NCBI RefSeq assembly: GCF_045207655.1
Contig: NZ_CP108784.1
Coordinates: 1,984,001 to 2,048,000, forward strand
DNA: 64,000 nucleotides
Reading direction: 5' to 3'
Source: Embleya sp045207655
Lineage (GTDB): Bacteria; Actinomycetota; Actinomycetes; Streptomycetales; Streptomycetaceae
Part shown: positions 1 through 8,692 of the stretch, piece after piece
Layout of the letters: each line of letters opens with the position of its first letter
Numbering within the stretch: the first letter of the stretch is position 1
Translations under genes and position numbers: made by a program
The notes under the pieces: model-generated
Seen by the model: only the letters and a program-made list of their open reading frames with translations
What the model was told of the DNA's origin: nothing
The model's database searches: none

Positions 1-513
1 CGCGGCCATCGCGCGGGCCTGCTCCGGATCGAAGACGTAGGGCGCGGTGAGCAGGCCGCGCTCGGCGGCCAGCCGGATCATCTCCACCTCCAGGTCGTAG
101 CCCATGCCGGTCTCCTCCAGGTTCTGCCGGAAGACACCGTCGAACAGGCCGACCGTGGGGAAGTTCTGCACGCCCGCGAAGCCCATCGCGGCGAGTTGGT
201 CCAGGAAGTGCGGCATGATCCGGAACGGATCCGTGCCGCACACCCCGGCCAGCACCGGAGTACTCCGCACCACCGGCAGCACCTCGCCGGCCATCTCGAC
301 CACGATCGCGTTGGCGTCGCCGTAGGGCAGCAGCCCGGCCAGCGAACCGCGTCCGGCCATCCGGTAACGGCCGGAGTTGTAGATGATGATCAGGTCCACG
401 CCGCCGGCCTCGGCGCACTTGGCCGACAATCCGGTGCCCGCGCCCGCGCCGATCACGACGCCGCCCTGCTCGACCGTCCTGTGCAGTCGGCCCCGCGCCT
501 CGCGTCCGTCCAT
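1..513 (-). CDS. PEP-hydrolase-like TIM-barrel protein (partial, 3' end outside window)
   Basis: The first 171 codons of this minus-strand gene are present and the C-terminus lies beyond the left edge. The translation starts MDGREARGRLHRTVEQGGVV and continues with GAGTGLSAK, LIIIYNSGRYRMAGRGSLAGLLPYGDAN and GVCGTDPFR. This pattern fits the phosphoenolpyruvate-hydrolase-like, TIM-barrel signal-transduction family. Members usually sit beside a UPF0261 (Tm-1-like) protein, which is the case here. The ATG (513-511) follows the upstream gene's TGA (517-515) with one base between them, so the two are almost certainly co-translated. The substrate of this pair is not established and I infer none. Confidence 0.8.
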   Translation of the reverse strand, partial: MDGREARGRLHRTVEQGGVVIGAGAGTGLSAKCAEAGGVDLIIIYNSGRYRMAGRGSLAGLLPYGDANAIVVEMAGEVLPVVRSTPVLAGVCGTDPFRIMPHFLDQLAAMGFAGVQNFPTVGLFDGVFRQNLEETGMGYDLEVEMIRLAAERGLLTAPYVFDPEQARAMAA

Positions 514-514
514 C

Positions 515-1759
515 TCAGTCCACACGTCCCTTCGTGATCATCTCGTGCAGTCGATCCGCCGCCGCCGTGGCGAACGCCGGATCGTTGATGTCCGTCGCCG
601 CCTCGTGCAACTCGACGGCACTGCCCGCGAGTCCGGACCGCAACTCGTCGAACAGCGCCTTGTCGGCGACGGAATCGTAGAAGGGCGCGCCCTCGACGTC
701 GATCGCCGAGACCCCGCGCAGCGGCAGGTAGAGGGCGGTGGGACCGGTCGCGGCGATCAGTTTCGCGGCGATCCGCCGACCCAGCTCGGCGTTCTCCGCC
801 GGCGTGGTGCGCATCAGCGTCACGGTCGGGTTGTGCACGTACAGCTTCCGCTCCTCGAACCGCTCGGGCACGGTATCGCGCGGGCCGAAGTTGACCATGT
901 CCAGCGCACCCACGCTGACCACCTGCGGCAGCCCCATCCGCCCGGCCGCGGTCAGCCGTTCGGGGCCCGCGCTCAGCACCCCGCCGACCAGGTCGTCGGC
1001 CAGCTCGGTGGTGGTCAGGTCGAGGATCCCGGCCAGGAAGCCCGCCTCGGCCAGGTTCTCCATCGAGGTGCCGCCGGCGCCGGTGGCGTGGAAGACCAGC
1101 ACCTCGTAGCCCAACTCGGTGAGCCGCTCGCGCGCGGCGTCCACGGCCGGCGTGGTCACCCCGAACATCGACGCCGCGACCAGCGGACGGCCCTCGCCGC
1201 TCACCCCCGCGACCGCCGCGCGATCCTCCGCGTAGCCGCCCGCCATGCCCGCGATCGCGTCCGCCGCGTTGCCCAGGATCCGCTCGGAGAGCCGGTTTAT
1301 CCCGGCGATGTCCACGACGCTGTACATCATCGTGACGTCCACCGCGCCGACGTAGGGCGACACGTCGCCCGCGGCCATCGTGGAGACCAGCAGCTTGGGC
1401 ACACCGACCGGCAGCGCGCGCATCGCGTAGGAGGCGATCGCCGACCCGCCCGAGCCACCCATCGCGAGCACACCGTCCACCCGGCCCTGGTCGAACAGCT
1501 CGCGCAGGATGGACGCGGCGCCCTCGGCCATCGCGGCGGTGGCCGCGCCCCGGTCCGCGCGGGTGCGCAGGTCGGCCAGATCGGTGCCGGCCGCCGCCGC
1601 GACGTCCGATGCCTGCACGTCGGCCTGGGCGAGCGACTCGCCCAGCACACCCACGTTCATCAGGACCACCTCGGCTCCCCGGGCCCGCAGCCGGTAGGCC
1701 AGCCACGCGTATTCGGATCCCTTGGTGTCGAGCGTTCCGATCAGTACGACGGTGGGCAT
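515..1759 (-). CDS. UPF0261 / Tm-1-like ATP-binding family protein
   Basis: A 414-residue protein starting MPTVVLIGTLDTKGSEYAWL, the typical N-terminus of UPF0261 proteins (related to plant Tm-1). A glycine-rich nucleotide-binding-like segment, AMGGSGGSAIASYAMRALP, lies near residue 95-115, and the C-terminal half contains VFHATGAGGTSMENLAEAG and FGPRDTVPERFEERKLYVHNP. The ATG at 1759 is preceded by GGAGG five bases upstream, which supports this start over longer in-frame openings. It forms a two-gene operon with the PEP-hydrolase-like gene. The biochemical role of bacterial members is unclear, so no pathway is assigned. The divergent gene is an SDR. Confidence 0.85.
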   Translation of the reverse strand: MPTVVLIGTLDTKGSEYAWLAYRLRARGAEVVLMNVGVLGESLAQADVQASDVAAAAGTDLADLRTRADRGAATAAMAEGAASILRELFDQGRVDGVLAMGGSGGSAIASYAMRALPVGVPKLLVSTMAAGDVSPYVGAVDVTMMYSVVDIAGINRLSERILGNAADAIAGMAGGYAEDRAAVAGVSGEGRPLVAASMFGVTTPAVDAARERLTELGYEVLVFHATGAGGTSMENLAEAGFLAGILDLTTTELADDLVGGVLSAGPERLTAAGRMGLPQVVSVGALDMVNFGPRDTVPERFEERKLYVHNPTVTLMRTTPAENAELGRRIAAKLIAATGPTALYLPLRGVSAIDVEGAPFYDSVADKALFDELRSGLAGSAVELHEAATDINDPAFATAAADRLHEMITKGRVD

Positions 1760-1916
1760 CGGTGCCTCCGGTGGTGTCGGTACGGCTTGCCGGGTTGACT
1801 CTTCGGCGGCGGACGGCCGCGCACAGTAACCCAACCGGATGATCATGGCGATGGAAAGCACCGTGCGATAGGACGGGTGGCGAGTTACGAAGTTTTGGCA
1901 CGTCACGGAGGTATCG

Positions 1917-2702
1917 ATGGCGGAGGAACCGGACGCACGGGTCGCAATCGTCGCGGGAGCCGGCGACGGCATCGGGCGCGCCTGCGCGCTCGCCCTGGCC
2001 CGGGACGGCGCGGATCTGGCGCTGGCCGCGCGCCGACCCGAGCCGCTGCGCCGACTCGCCGAGGAGATCGGCGGGCTGACCGGCCGTCGGGTGCTCGCGA
2101 TACCCACCGATCTGGCCGACCAGGCCGAGTGCCGGGCGCTGGTGGACACCGCGGCCCGGGAGTTGGGCCGGGTCGACGTGGTGGTCAACGTCGCCACCTA
2201 CAACCCCTCGGGGCGGCTGGAGGACCTGGATCCGGCGGAGTTCCGGCGGGCGTTCGAGATCAATGTGCTGGGCGTACTGGCCGTCTCGCGCGCCGCGCTG
2301 CCGTACATGCGCGCGGTCGGCGGCGGCTCGATCGTGCAGATCAGCTCGGAGGCGCCGCGCGCGAAGCTGGTGAACCTGGGCGCGTACGCGGCGACCAAGG
2401 CCGCGATGGAGGTCGCCTCCGGTGTGCTGGCCAAGGAGGTCGGGCCGGACGGCGTGCGGGTGAACGTGGTGGTCGCGGGCTACACCGAGAACGCCAAACT
2501 GGCCGCGTACATCGCCGACATCGCGGCCCGCCGACAGGTACCCGAGGCCGAGGTGCGCGCCGAGATGACCAAGTCGTCGGCGCTGCGCCGGATCACCCTG
2601 CCCGAGGACATCGCGGACGCGGTCGCGTTCCTGTCCTCGCCCGGGGCCAGGGCGATCACCGGCACGGTCACCCCGGTCACGTCGGGCGTGTCCTTCGGCT
2701 GA
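1917..2702 (+). CDS. SDR family oxidoreductase
   Basis: A 261-residue classical short-chain dehydrogenase. The cofactor loop is AGAGDGIGRA near residue 14-23, the usual NNAG appears as NVAT near 92, the catalytic Ser lies in QISSEAPR, and the YxxxK pair is in GAYAATKAAMEV. The C-terminus ends with the family-typical SSPGARAITGTVTPVTSGVSFG. The ATG is preceded by an AGG-containing purine tract. It is transcribed divergently from the UPF0261 pair, so the two units may be functionally linked. The substrate cannot be told from sequence. Confidence 0.85.
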   Translation: MAEEPDARVAIVAGAGDGIGRACALALARDGADLALAARRPEPLRRLAEEIGGLTGRRVLAIPTDLADQAECRALVDTAARELGRVDVVVNVATYNPSGRLEDLDPAEFRRAFEINVLGVLAVSRAALPYMRAVGGGSIVQISSEAPRAKLVNLGAYAATKAAMEVASGVLAKEVGPDGVRVNVVVAGYTENAKLAAYIADIAARRQVPEAEVRAEMTKSSALRRITLPEDIADAVAFLSSPGARAITGTVTPVTSGVSFG

Positions 2703-2823
2703 CCCACCGCGACGCACACCGGCCGCGCGGTCGCCTCCGCGCGGTCGCGTCGCAGCCTGTCGAGGGCGCGCCGCGCGCCCCTCCGCGGCCCCTCGCCGGC
2801 ACTCGGCGGTGTCCCGGACCCGC

Positions 2824-4443
2824 TCAGCGCAGCTTGAGCGCCAGGAAGAAGTCCACCTTGTCCTCCAGCCGGGCCAACTGACGCCCGGTCAACTCCTCGA
2901 TCCGGCCGATCCGATAGCGCAGCGTGTTCACGTGTACGTGCAACCGCGCCGCGCACCGCGTCCAGGACCCGTCGCAGTCCAGGAACACCTCCAACGTGCC
3001 GACCAGATCGGCCTGATGGCTCGCGTCGTACGCGCGCAGCGGTTCCAGCAGGCGCCCGCGGAACGCCCGCCGCACGTCCTCCGGCACCGCCGCCAACAGC
3101 GCGACGTGCGACGCGAGTTCGGCATGCCCGACCACCTCGACCCGACCGGACCTGGTGGCCGCGATCCGGCCCGCGTGCCAGGCCTCCTCCAGTGCGCCGC
3201 GCAGCCCGTCGGCGCGGGCCACCCGCGCGCTCACCCCGATGTGCACCCGTACGCCGCTCGCGATCGGCCCCTCCAGCGCGGCCAGCCGCTCGCGCAGCAG
3301 CCGCGTGGTGGGGTCGGGTTCGCCGCCCTCCTGGTCCTGCGGAGGCTCGCCGGGGATCAGCGCCACCGCGCCCGGCCCGGTCGCCGACACCAGGGCGGCG
3401 CTCGGTTGATCCGCCAACGCCTCCTCCAGCAGCACCCGGGCCAGCCGCCGCGCGTCGCGCGAGGGCAGGTCCGGGATGGTGGCGGTGGCGAACTGCCAGC
3501 AGGTCTCGCCGGAGTCGTCCGGTTCGGCGACCCGCAGCCGCGCGGCCACCTCGACCGGATCGGCACCGGCCGCGAGCAGGTTGAGCACGTCCTCGGACAA
3601 CCGCCGGGTACGCCGACGCTGATCCTCGACCCGATCCCGACCCACCGACACCAGCCGGACCAGCTCGCCCAGCAGCGTCTGGTGGCGGTCCGGCCAGTCG
3701 GTGACGTCGTCCTCGACCGCGAGGAACCAGTCGCCCCACGCGTCCGGGTCGGCCGAGCCGCCCGCCTCGGGCACCGGAAGCAGCGAGAACGAGCGCCCGT
3801 CCACGCGATAGCGGAACGGCACCCTGGCCCTGCGCTCGCGGGCGGCGAAGTGCGCGCGAGCCATCTTGACCCGCAGCTCCGGCGCCAGTTCCGGCCCGCC
3901 GGCGGCGGCCTGGCGCCCGGTCAGCGAGAGCACCCAGCAGTGGATGTCGATATCGGCCGCGATCAGCCCGAGCACCCCGTCCAGCCCCGCGCCGCCGGCA
4001 GCGGCCTGGACCAGGCGCCGGTGCCGGTCGACCACCGCGGTCAGGTCGCCGGCCCGCTCGGCGGAGATCCGGCGGATCACGAACTCGGTCAGATGCGCGA
4101 AGGAGAGCTCCTCCTCGACCGCGAACAACGGCAGGTGGTGCCGCTCGCAGGCCTGCACCAGATCCGCCGGGATGTCGCCGATCTCGGCCTGCCCGGCGGC
4201 CAGCGCGGTGGCCCCGCCACCGGTCAGCACCCGGACGAAGCGCTCCGAGTCCTCCGGACCCGAGCGCCAGCCCATGCCGGTCAGCACCAGGGCGCCGGCC
4301 GTCAGGTACCGGCTGGGGTCGTGCAGGTCCGTGGTCATCACGGCCCGCACCGCCCGGTCCAGCTCCCCTTGCCCCACCAACAGCCGGATCCCGGGTATGC
4401 CGGTACCGGCTATTCCGTCGCCGAGAAGCGCGCGCAATCGCAT
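2824..4443 (-). CDS. pucR: PucR family transcriptional regulator
   Basis: A 539-residue regulator with PucR architecture. The N-terminal purine-catabolism ligand domain (about 1-130) starts MRLRALLGDGIAGTGIPGIR and contains LTAGALVLTGMGW. A middle region resembles the GGDEF-like domain. The C-terminal helix-turn-helix contains LRYRIGRIEELTGRQLARLEDKV split over residues 500-530. The start at 4443 follows GAGAGGGG; an upstream in-frame start lacks such a site. It is divergent from the xanthine dehydrogenase operon across 271 bp, the usual arrangement for a local purine-responsive regulator. PucR proteins may activate or repress, and the direction here is unknown. Confidence 0.88.
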   Translation of the reverse strand: MRLRALLGDGIAGTGIPGIRLLVGQGELDRAVRAVMTTDLHDPSRYLTAGALVLTGMGWRSGPEDSERFVRVLTGGGATALAAGQAEIGDIPADLVQACERHHLPLFAVEEELSFAHLTEFVIRRISAERAGDLTAVVDRHRRLVQAAAGGAGLDGVLGLIAADIDIHCWVLSLTGRQAAAGGPELAPELRVKMARAHFAARERRARVPFRYRVDGRSFSLLPVPEAGGSADPDAWGDWFLAVEDDVTDWPDRHQTLLGELVRLVSVGRDRVEDQRRRTRRLSEDVLNLLAAGADPVEVAARLRVAEPDDSGETCWQFATATIPDLPSRDARRLARVLLEEALADQPSAALVSATGPGAVALIPGEPPQDQEGGEPDPTTRLLRERLAALEGPIASGVRVHIGVSARVARADGLRGALEEAWHAGRIAATRSGRVEVVGHAELASHVALLAAVPEDVRRAFRGRLLEPLRAYDASHQADLVGTLEVFLDCDGSWTRCAARLHVHVNTLRYRIGRIEELTGRQLARLEDKVDFFLALKLR

Positions 4444-4505
4444 CGACGGCCCCCTCTCGATCGAGCCTGCGTGGCCTCGGCACACGCGGCGGATCCGTCA
4501 TACCG

Positions 4506-4524
4506 GTTCGACGACCGGACGAAC
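4506..4524. promoter_or_regulatory. Inverted repeat in the pucR-xdh intergenic region
   Basis: GTTCG and CGAAC arms flank nine bases in the divergent intergenic region, overlapping a second repeat (CCGGT...ACCGG, 4503-4518). A TTGACA-like hexamer lies at 4556-4561 facing the xdh genes, but I see no convincing -10 box at the right distance. This is a candidate PucR site on position and symmetry alone. Confidence 0.35.
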
Positions 4525-4714
4525 ACTTGGAGAAAAGTACGGGAACGACACCCGCTTGACACGCCTGGGTCATGTCTTTGGTGGGTACTCACAGTGACCC
4601 TCGTCTCGGTGTACTGGTGCGCACCCTCCGATCCACACAACCCGAAGCGAAGCGCCCCCCGCGACGGGTACAAGGACGGTAGGGCCATACGCAAGGCAGA
4701 AGGAGACACCCGTC

Positions 4715-5599
4715 ATGGAATTCCTGCGGCCCGCGACGTGGGAGGAGGCGCTCGCCGTCAAGGCGCAGCACCCGTCCGCGGTCCCGATCGCCGGTGGCAC
4801 CGACGTGATGGTCGAACTGAACTTCGATCGGCATCGTCCGGAAGCCCTGTTGGATCTCAACCGTATCCACGAGCTGCACACCTGGCAGATCGAGGACGAC
4901 GACACCGTGCGTCTCGGTGCCTCCGTGCCGTACGCGAAGATCATCGACTCGCTGCACGACCGGCTTCCGGGCCTGTCGCTGGGCGCGCGCACGGTCGGGT
5001 CACCACAGATCCGCAACCGGGGCTCGGTCGGCGGCAACCTCGGTGGCGCGTCGCCCGCGGGCGACGCGCACCCGCCGCTGCTCGCGTCCGGGGCGACCGT
5101 CGAGGCGGCCTCGGTACGCGGCACCCGGCTGATCCCGATCGACGACTTCTATCTCGGGGTCAAGCGCAACGCGCTGGAGCCGGACGAACTGATCCGGGCG
5201 ATCCACATCCCGTCCGCGACCGGGCCGCAGCAGTTCGCCAAGATCGGCACCCGCAACGCGATGGTCATCGCGGTCTGCTCGTTCGCGGTCGCGCTGCATC
5301 CGCCGGCCCGCGACGTACGCACCGGGATCGGCTCGGCCGCACCCACCCCGCGGCGGGCGACCGAGGCCGAGGCGTTCATCCGCGCCGAGCTCGAGGACAC
5401 CGGTCTGTGGACCTCCGGCGCCGAGCTGCCCGTGGCCACCGCCAAGCGCTTCGGCGAACTGGTCGCGCGGGCCGCGGCGCCGATCGACGACGTGCGCGGT
5501 TCGGCCGCGTACCGGCGACACGCGCTGGCCGTGATGGCCCGGCGCACGCTGATCTGGACCTGGAACGACCACCGCACCACCGGGAGGGCCGCCGCATGA
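4715..5599 (+). CDS. Xanthine dehydrogenase family, FAD-binding subunit
   Basis: A 294-residue protein starting MEFLRPATWEEALAVKAQHP. It carries the vanillyl-alcohol-oxidase-type FAD motif AGGTDVMVELNF (about 28-40) and GSVGGNLGGASPAGDAHPPLL (about 107-127), as in the medium subunit of molybdenum hydroxylases. In the complex it passes electrons from the 2Fe-2S centres to NAD+. An AAGGAG box lies upstream of the ATG. The last codon overlaps the start of the next subunit (ATGA). First gene of the xdh operon, under likely PucR control. Confidence 0.92.
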   Translation: MEFLRPATWEEALAVKAQHPSAVPIAGGTDVMVELNFDRHRPEALLDLNRIHELHTWQIEDDDTVRLGASVPYAKIIDSLHDRLPGLSLGARTVGSPQIRNRGSVGGNLGGASPAGDAHPPLLASGATVEAASVRGTRLIPIDDFYLGVKRNALEPDELIRAIHIPSATGPQQFAKIGTRNAMVIAVCSFAVALHPPARDVRTGIGSAAPTPRRATEAEAFIRAELEDTGLWTSGAELPVATAKRFGELVARAAAPIDDVRGSAAYRRHALAVMARRTLIWTWNDHRTTGRAAA

Positions 5600-6096
5600 A
5601 GGTCACATTCACCGTGAACGGCCGCCGGACCGAGGCGGACGACGTATGGGAGGGCGAGAGCCTGCTGTACGTGCTGCGCGAACGGGTCGGCCTGCCCGGC
5701 TCGAAGAACGCGTGCGAACAGGGCGAATGCGGCTCCTGCACGGTCTATCTCGACGGCGACCCGGTCTGTTCGTGTCTGGTCGCGGCCGGCCAGGTGCAGG
5801 GCCGCGAGGTCGGCACCGTCGAGGGCCTGGCCGACGGCGACACCCTGGACCCGGTCCAGCAGGCGTTCGTGGACGCGGGCGCCGTGCAGTGCGGATTCTG
5901 TACGCCGGGGTTGCTGGTGCAGACGCACGACCTGCTGAACCGGGCGCACCGCCCCTCCGACGCGGAGATCCGCGAGGCGCTCTCGGGCAACCTGTGCCGC
6001 TGTACGGGCTACGAGAAAATCATGGACGCGGTCCGCCTCGCCGCCGCCCGCAAGGCCGACGCCCGCGACGCGGCCTCGGCCGTACCGGAGGGCTGA
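5596..6096 (+). CDS. Xanthine dehydrogenase family, 2Fe-2S subunit
   Basis: A 166-residue iron-sulfur subunit. The N-terminal plant-ferredoxin-like domain has CEQGECGSCTVYLDGDPVC (about 38-58). The C-terminal helical domain has CGFCTPG and LCRCTGYEKI, so all eight cysteines for two 2Fe-2S clusters are present. It links the molybdenum subunit to the flavin subunit. The start overlaps the preceding stop by four bases and the molybdenum subunit follows after 3 bases, so the three subunits are encoded as one operon in the order FAD, FeS, Mo. Confidence 0.95.
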   Translation: MKVTFTVNGRRTEADDVWEGESLLYVLRERVGLPGSKNACEQGECGSCTVYLDGDPVCSCLVAAGQVQGREVGTVEGLADGDTLDPVQQAFVDAGAVQCGFCTPGLLVQTHDLLNRAHRPSDAEIREALSGNLCRCTGYEKIMDAVRLAAARKADARDAASAVPEG

Positions 6097-6099
6097 GCC

Positions 6100-8466
6100 A
6101 TGGCCGGTCTGACCAAGCCGAAGAACCTCCAGGACGTGACCGCGCCCGGCCGGGACGGCATCGGCGCCTCGCCGCTGCGCCCGGACGGCATCCTCAAGGT
6201 CAAGGGCGACTTCGCCTACTCCTCGGACCTGTGGCACGAGGACATGTTGTGGGGCATGGCCCTGCGCAGTCCGCACGCCCGGGCCCGGATCCTGTCGGTG
6301 GACGTGTCCGGCGCACTCGCCCAGCCGGGCGTGTACGCGGTGCTCACGCACGAGGACATCCCCGGCGCCAAGTACTACGGCCTGGAGATCCAGGACCAGC
6401 CCGTGCTGGCGATCGACGAGGTGCGCTTCCACGGCGAGCCGATCGTGATCGTCGCGGCCGACCACCCCGAGACCGCGCGCCGAGCGGTCGCCAAGATCGT
6501 GGTCGAGTACGACGTGCTGCCCTCGATCGGCCCGGTCGAGGCGCTGGATCCGGAACGGTTCGGCTATGTTCACGCACCGGCCGACTACAAGGCGCACGCC
6601 TTCGGCAACATCGTGCACAGCCAGCACATCCACCACGGCGACGGCGATTCGGCCGAGGTGCGCGCGCTCGCCGACGTGATCGTGCGCGGCGAGTACGAGG
6701 TCGGCATGCAGGACCAGGCGTTCCTGGGTCCGGAGTCCGGTCTCGCGGTGCCCGCCGAGGACGGCGGCATCGACCTGTACGTCGCCACCCAGTGGCTGCA
6801 CGTGGACCAGCAGCAGATGTGCCCGGTGCTGGGCCTGCCGCCGGAGAAGGTCAGGCTCACCCTGGCCGGCGTCGGCGGCGCGTTCGGCGGGCGCGAGGAC
6901 ATCTCGATGCAGGTGCACGCGTGCCTGCTCGCGCAGCACACCGGCAAGCCGGTCAAGATCGTGTACAACCGCGAGGAGTCCTTCTTCGGCCACGTGCACC
7001 GCCATCCGGCGACGATGGTGTTCGAGCACGGCGCCACCCGGGACGGCAGGCTGGTCTTCGTCAAGGCCGAGATCGTCCTGGACGGCGGCGCCTACGCGTC
7101 CGCCTCACCCGCCGTGGTCGGCAACGCGGCCTCGCTGGGCATCGGGCCGTACGTGATCCCCAACGCGGTCGTCGACTCGATGGCGGTGTACACCAACAAC
7201 CCGCCGTGTGGCGCGATGCGCGGATTCGGCGCGGTGCAGATGTGCTTCGGCTACGAGACGCAGATGGACCGGCTGGCCGAGGAACTGGGCCTGGATCCGG
7301 TCGAGTTGCGCCGGATGAACGCGATGGAGCAGGGCTCGGTGCTGCCCACCGGGCAGACCGTGGACGCCCCCGCGCCGGTCGCCGATCTGCTCCGGCGGGT
7401 CAAGGAGATGCCGCTGCCGGAGGTGGAGAACTGGCGTACGGCCGACGGCCCGGATGTGCGCGAGCTGCCCGGCGGACTGTCCAACACCACCCACGGCGAG
7501 GGCGTGGTGCGCGGGGTCGGCTACGCGGTCGGCATCAAGAACGTCGGCTTCTCCGAGGGCTTCGACGACTACTCGACGGCCCGGGTCCGGTTGGAGGTGA
7601 TCAACGGCGTGCCGGTCGCGCTGGTGCACACCGCGATGGCCGAGGTCGGCCAGGGCGGGGTCACCGTGCACGCGCAGATCGTGCGCACCGAGCTGGGCGT
7701 GGACCAGGTGACCATCGCGCCGGCGGACACCCGGGTGGGCTCGGCGGGTTCGACGTCCGCGTCCCGGCAGACGTACATGACCGGCGGCGCGGTCAAGCTG
7801 GCGGCCGAGACGGTGCGCGCCGCGGTGCTCGCCCGCGGTCGGGCTCGGTACGGCTGGGCGCCCGCGTCCACGGCGGGCCTGCGGCTGTCCGGCGGCAAGG
7901 TGGTCAACGCCGCCGGCGAGGTCGTCGCCGACCTGGTCGAACTGCTCGGCGACGAGCCGGTGGACGAGACCACCGTGTTCCACCACCGCCCGACCGAGGC
8001 GTTCGACAAGGTCACCGGGCAGGGCTTCGGGCACGTCCAGTACACCTTCTGTGCGCACCGCGCGGTGGTGGACGTGGACGTGGAACTGGGTCTGGTCAAG
8101 GTGATCGAGCTGGCCGCGGCTCAGGACGTCGGCAAGGCGATCAACCCGCTCGCCGTGGTCGGCCAGATCCACGGCGGCAGCACCCAGGGATTGGGCCTGG
8201 CGGTGATGGAGGAGATCATCGTCAGGGACGGCAAGGTCCGCAACCCCTCGTTCACGGACTACCTGATCCCCACCATTCTCGACACTCCGCCGATGCCGGT
8301 GGACGTACTCGAACTGGCCGACCCCCACGCGCCGTACGGGCTGCGCGGGGCCGGCGAGGCACCCACCCTCTCCTCGACACCGGCGATCGTCGCGGCGATC
8401 CGCGCGGCGACCGGCCTCGCGCTGAACCGGGTACCGGTTCGGCCGGAACATCTCACCGGGACCTGA
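6100..8466 (+). CDS. Xanthine dehydrogenase, molybdopterin-binding subunit
   Basis: A 788-residue large subunit of the aldehyde oxidase/xanthine dehydrogenase superfamily. Visible hallmarks are GVGGAFGGRED (about residue 257-267), CGAMRGFGAVQ in the molybdopterin region, and the C-terminal LRGAGEAPTLSSTPAI, whose Glu corresponds to the catalytic base of the family. It oxidises hypoxanthine and xanthine to urate, as inferred from the downstream permease, XdhC and uricase genes. Sequence alone cannot exclude another purine or N-heterocycle. GGAGGG precedes the ATG. Confidence 0.92.
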   Translation: MAGLTKPKNLQDVTAPGRDGIGASPLRPDGILKVKGDFAYSSDLWHEDMLWGMALRSPHARARILSVDVSGALAQPGVYAVLTHEDIPGAKYYGLEIQDQPVLAIDEVRFHGEPIVIVAADHPETARRAVAKIVVEYDVLPSIGPVEALDPERFGYVHAPADYKAHAFGNIVHSQHIHHGDGDSAEVRALADVIVRGEYEVGMQDQAFLGPESGLAVPAEDGGIDLYVATQWLHVDQQQMCPVLGLPPEKVRLTLAGVGGAFGGREDISMQVHACLLAQHTGKPVKIVYNREESFFGHVHRHPATMVFEHGATRDGRLVFVKAEIVLDGGAYASASPAVVGNAASLGIGPYVIPNAVVDSMAVYTNNPPCGAMRGFGAVQMCFGYETQMDRLAEELGLDPVELRRMNAMEQGSVLPTGQTVDAPAPVADLLRRVKEMPLPEVENWRTADGPDVRELPGGLSNTTHGEGVVRGVGYAVGIKNVGFSEGFDDYSTARVRLEVINGVPVALVHTAMAEVGQGGVTVHAQIVRTELGVDQVTIAPADTRVGSAGSTSASRQTYMTGGAVKLAAETVRAAVLARGRARYGWAPASTAGLRLSGGKVVNAAGEVVADLVELLGDEPVDETTVFHHRPTEAFDKVTGQGFGHVQYTFCAHRAVVDVDVELGLVKVIELAAAQDVGKAINPLAVVGQIHGGSTQGLGLAVMEEIIVRDGKVRNPSFTDYLIPTILDTPPMPVDVLELADPHAPYGLRGAGEAPTLSSTPAIVAAIRAATGLALNRVPVRPEHLTGT

Positions 8467-8499
8467 GACACCGTCAGTTCTGGTTTCAAGACCTTGTAC

Positions 8500-8535
8500 G
8501 GCCCCGGCGGCGGCGCAGACGCCTCCCCCGGGGCC
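8500..8535 (+). terminator. GC-rich hairpin after the xdh genes
   Basis: An 8-bp perfect stem (GGCCCCGG at 8500-8507 with CCGGGGCC at 8528-8535) encloses a smaller GGCG/CGCC helix. There is no T tract. It lies 34 bp past the stop of the molybdenum subunit and well before the permease, so it may attenuate or end the transcript. Confidence 0.5.
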
Positions 8536-8692
8536 GGACCGGCCCGACTCCGCACGGCCGATCGCCGTGTCGTCGAACGGACGCGCCCCCACGCAGAAAA
8601 GTCGTCGCGCTCGCCTGCCCGAAGCACTCGGGCAGCCCCGACGCGGCGACCGGCTCCACCCCAACAACACCTAAGACACTTGGGAGTGGGAA

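Noticed and set aside
383..4597. Long plus-strand frames opposite the UPF0261 and pucR genes
   Set aside because: They are Arg/Pro/His-rich antisense readings of well-recognised minus-strand genes, a usual artefact at this G+C.
8467..8692. A purine riboswitch before the AzgA-type permease
   Set aside because: Only a simple GC hairpin is visible; the conserved three-way junction bases of purine riboswitches were not found.
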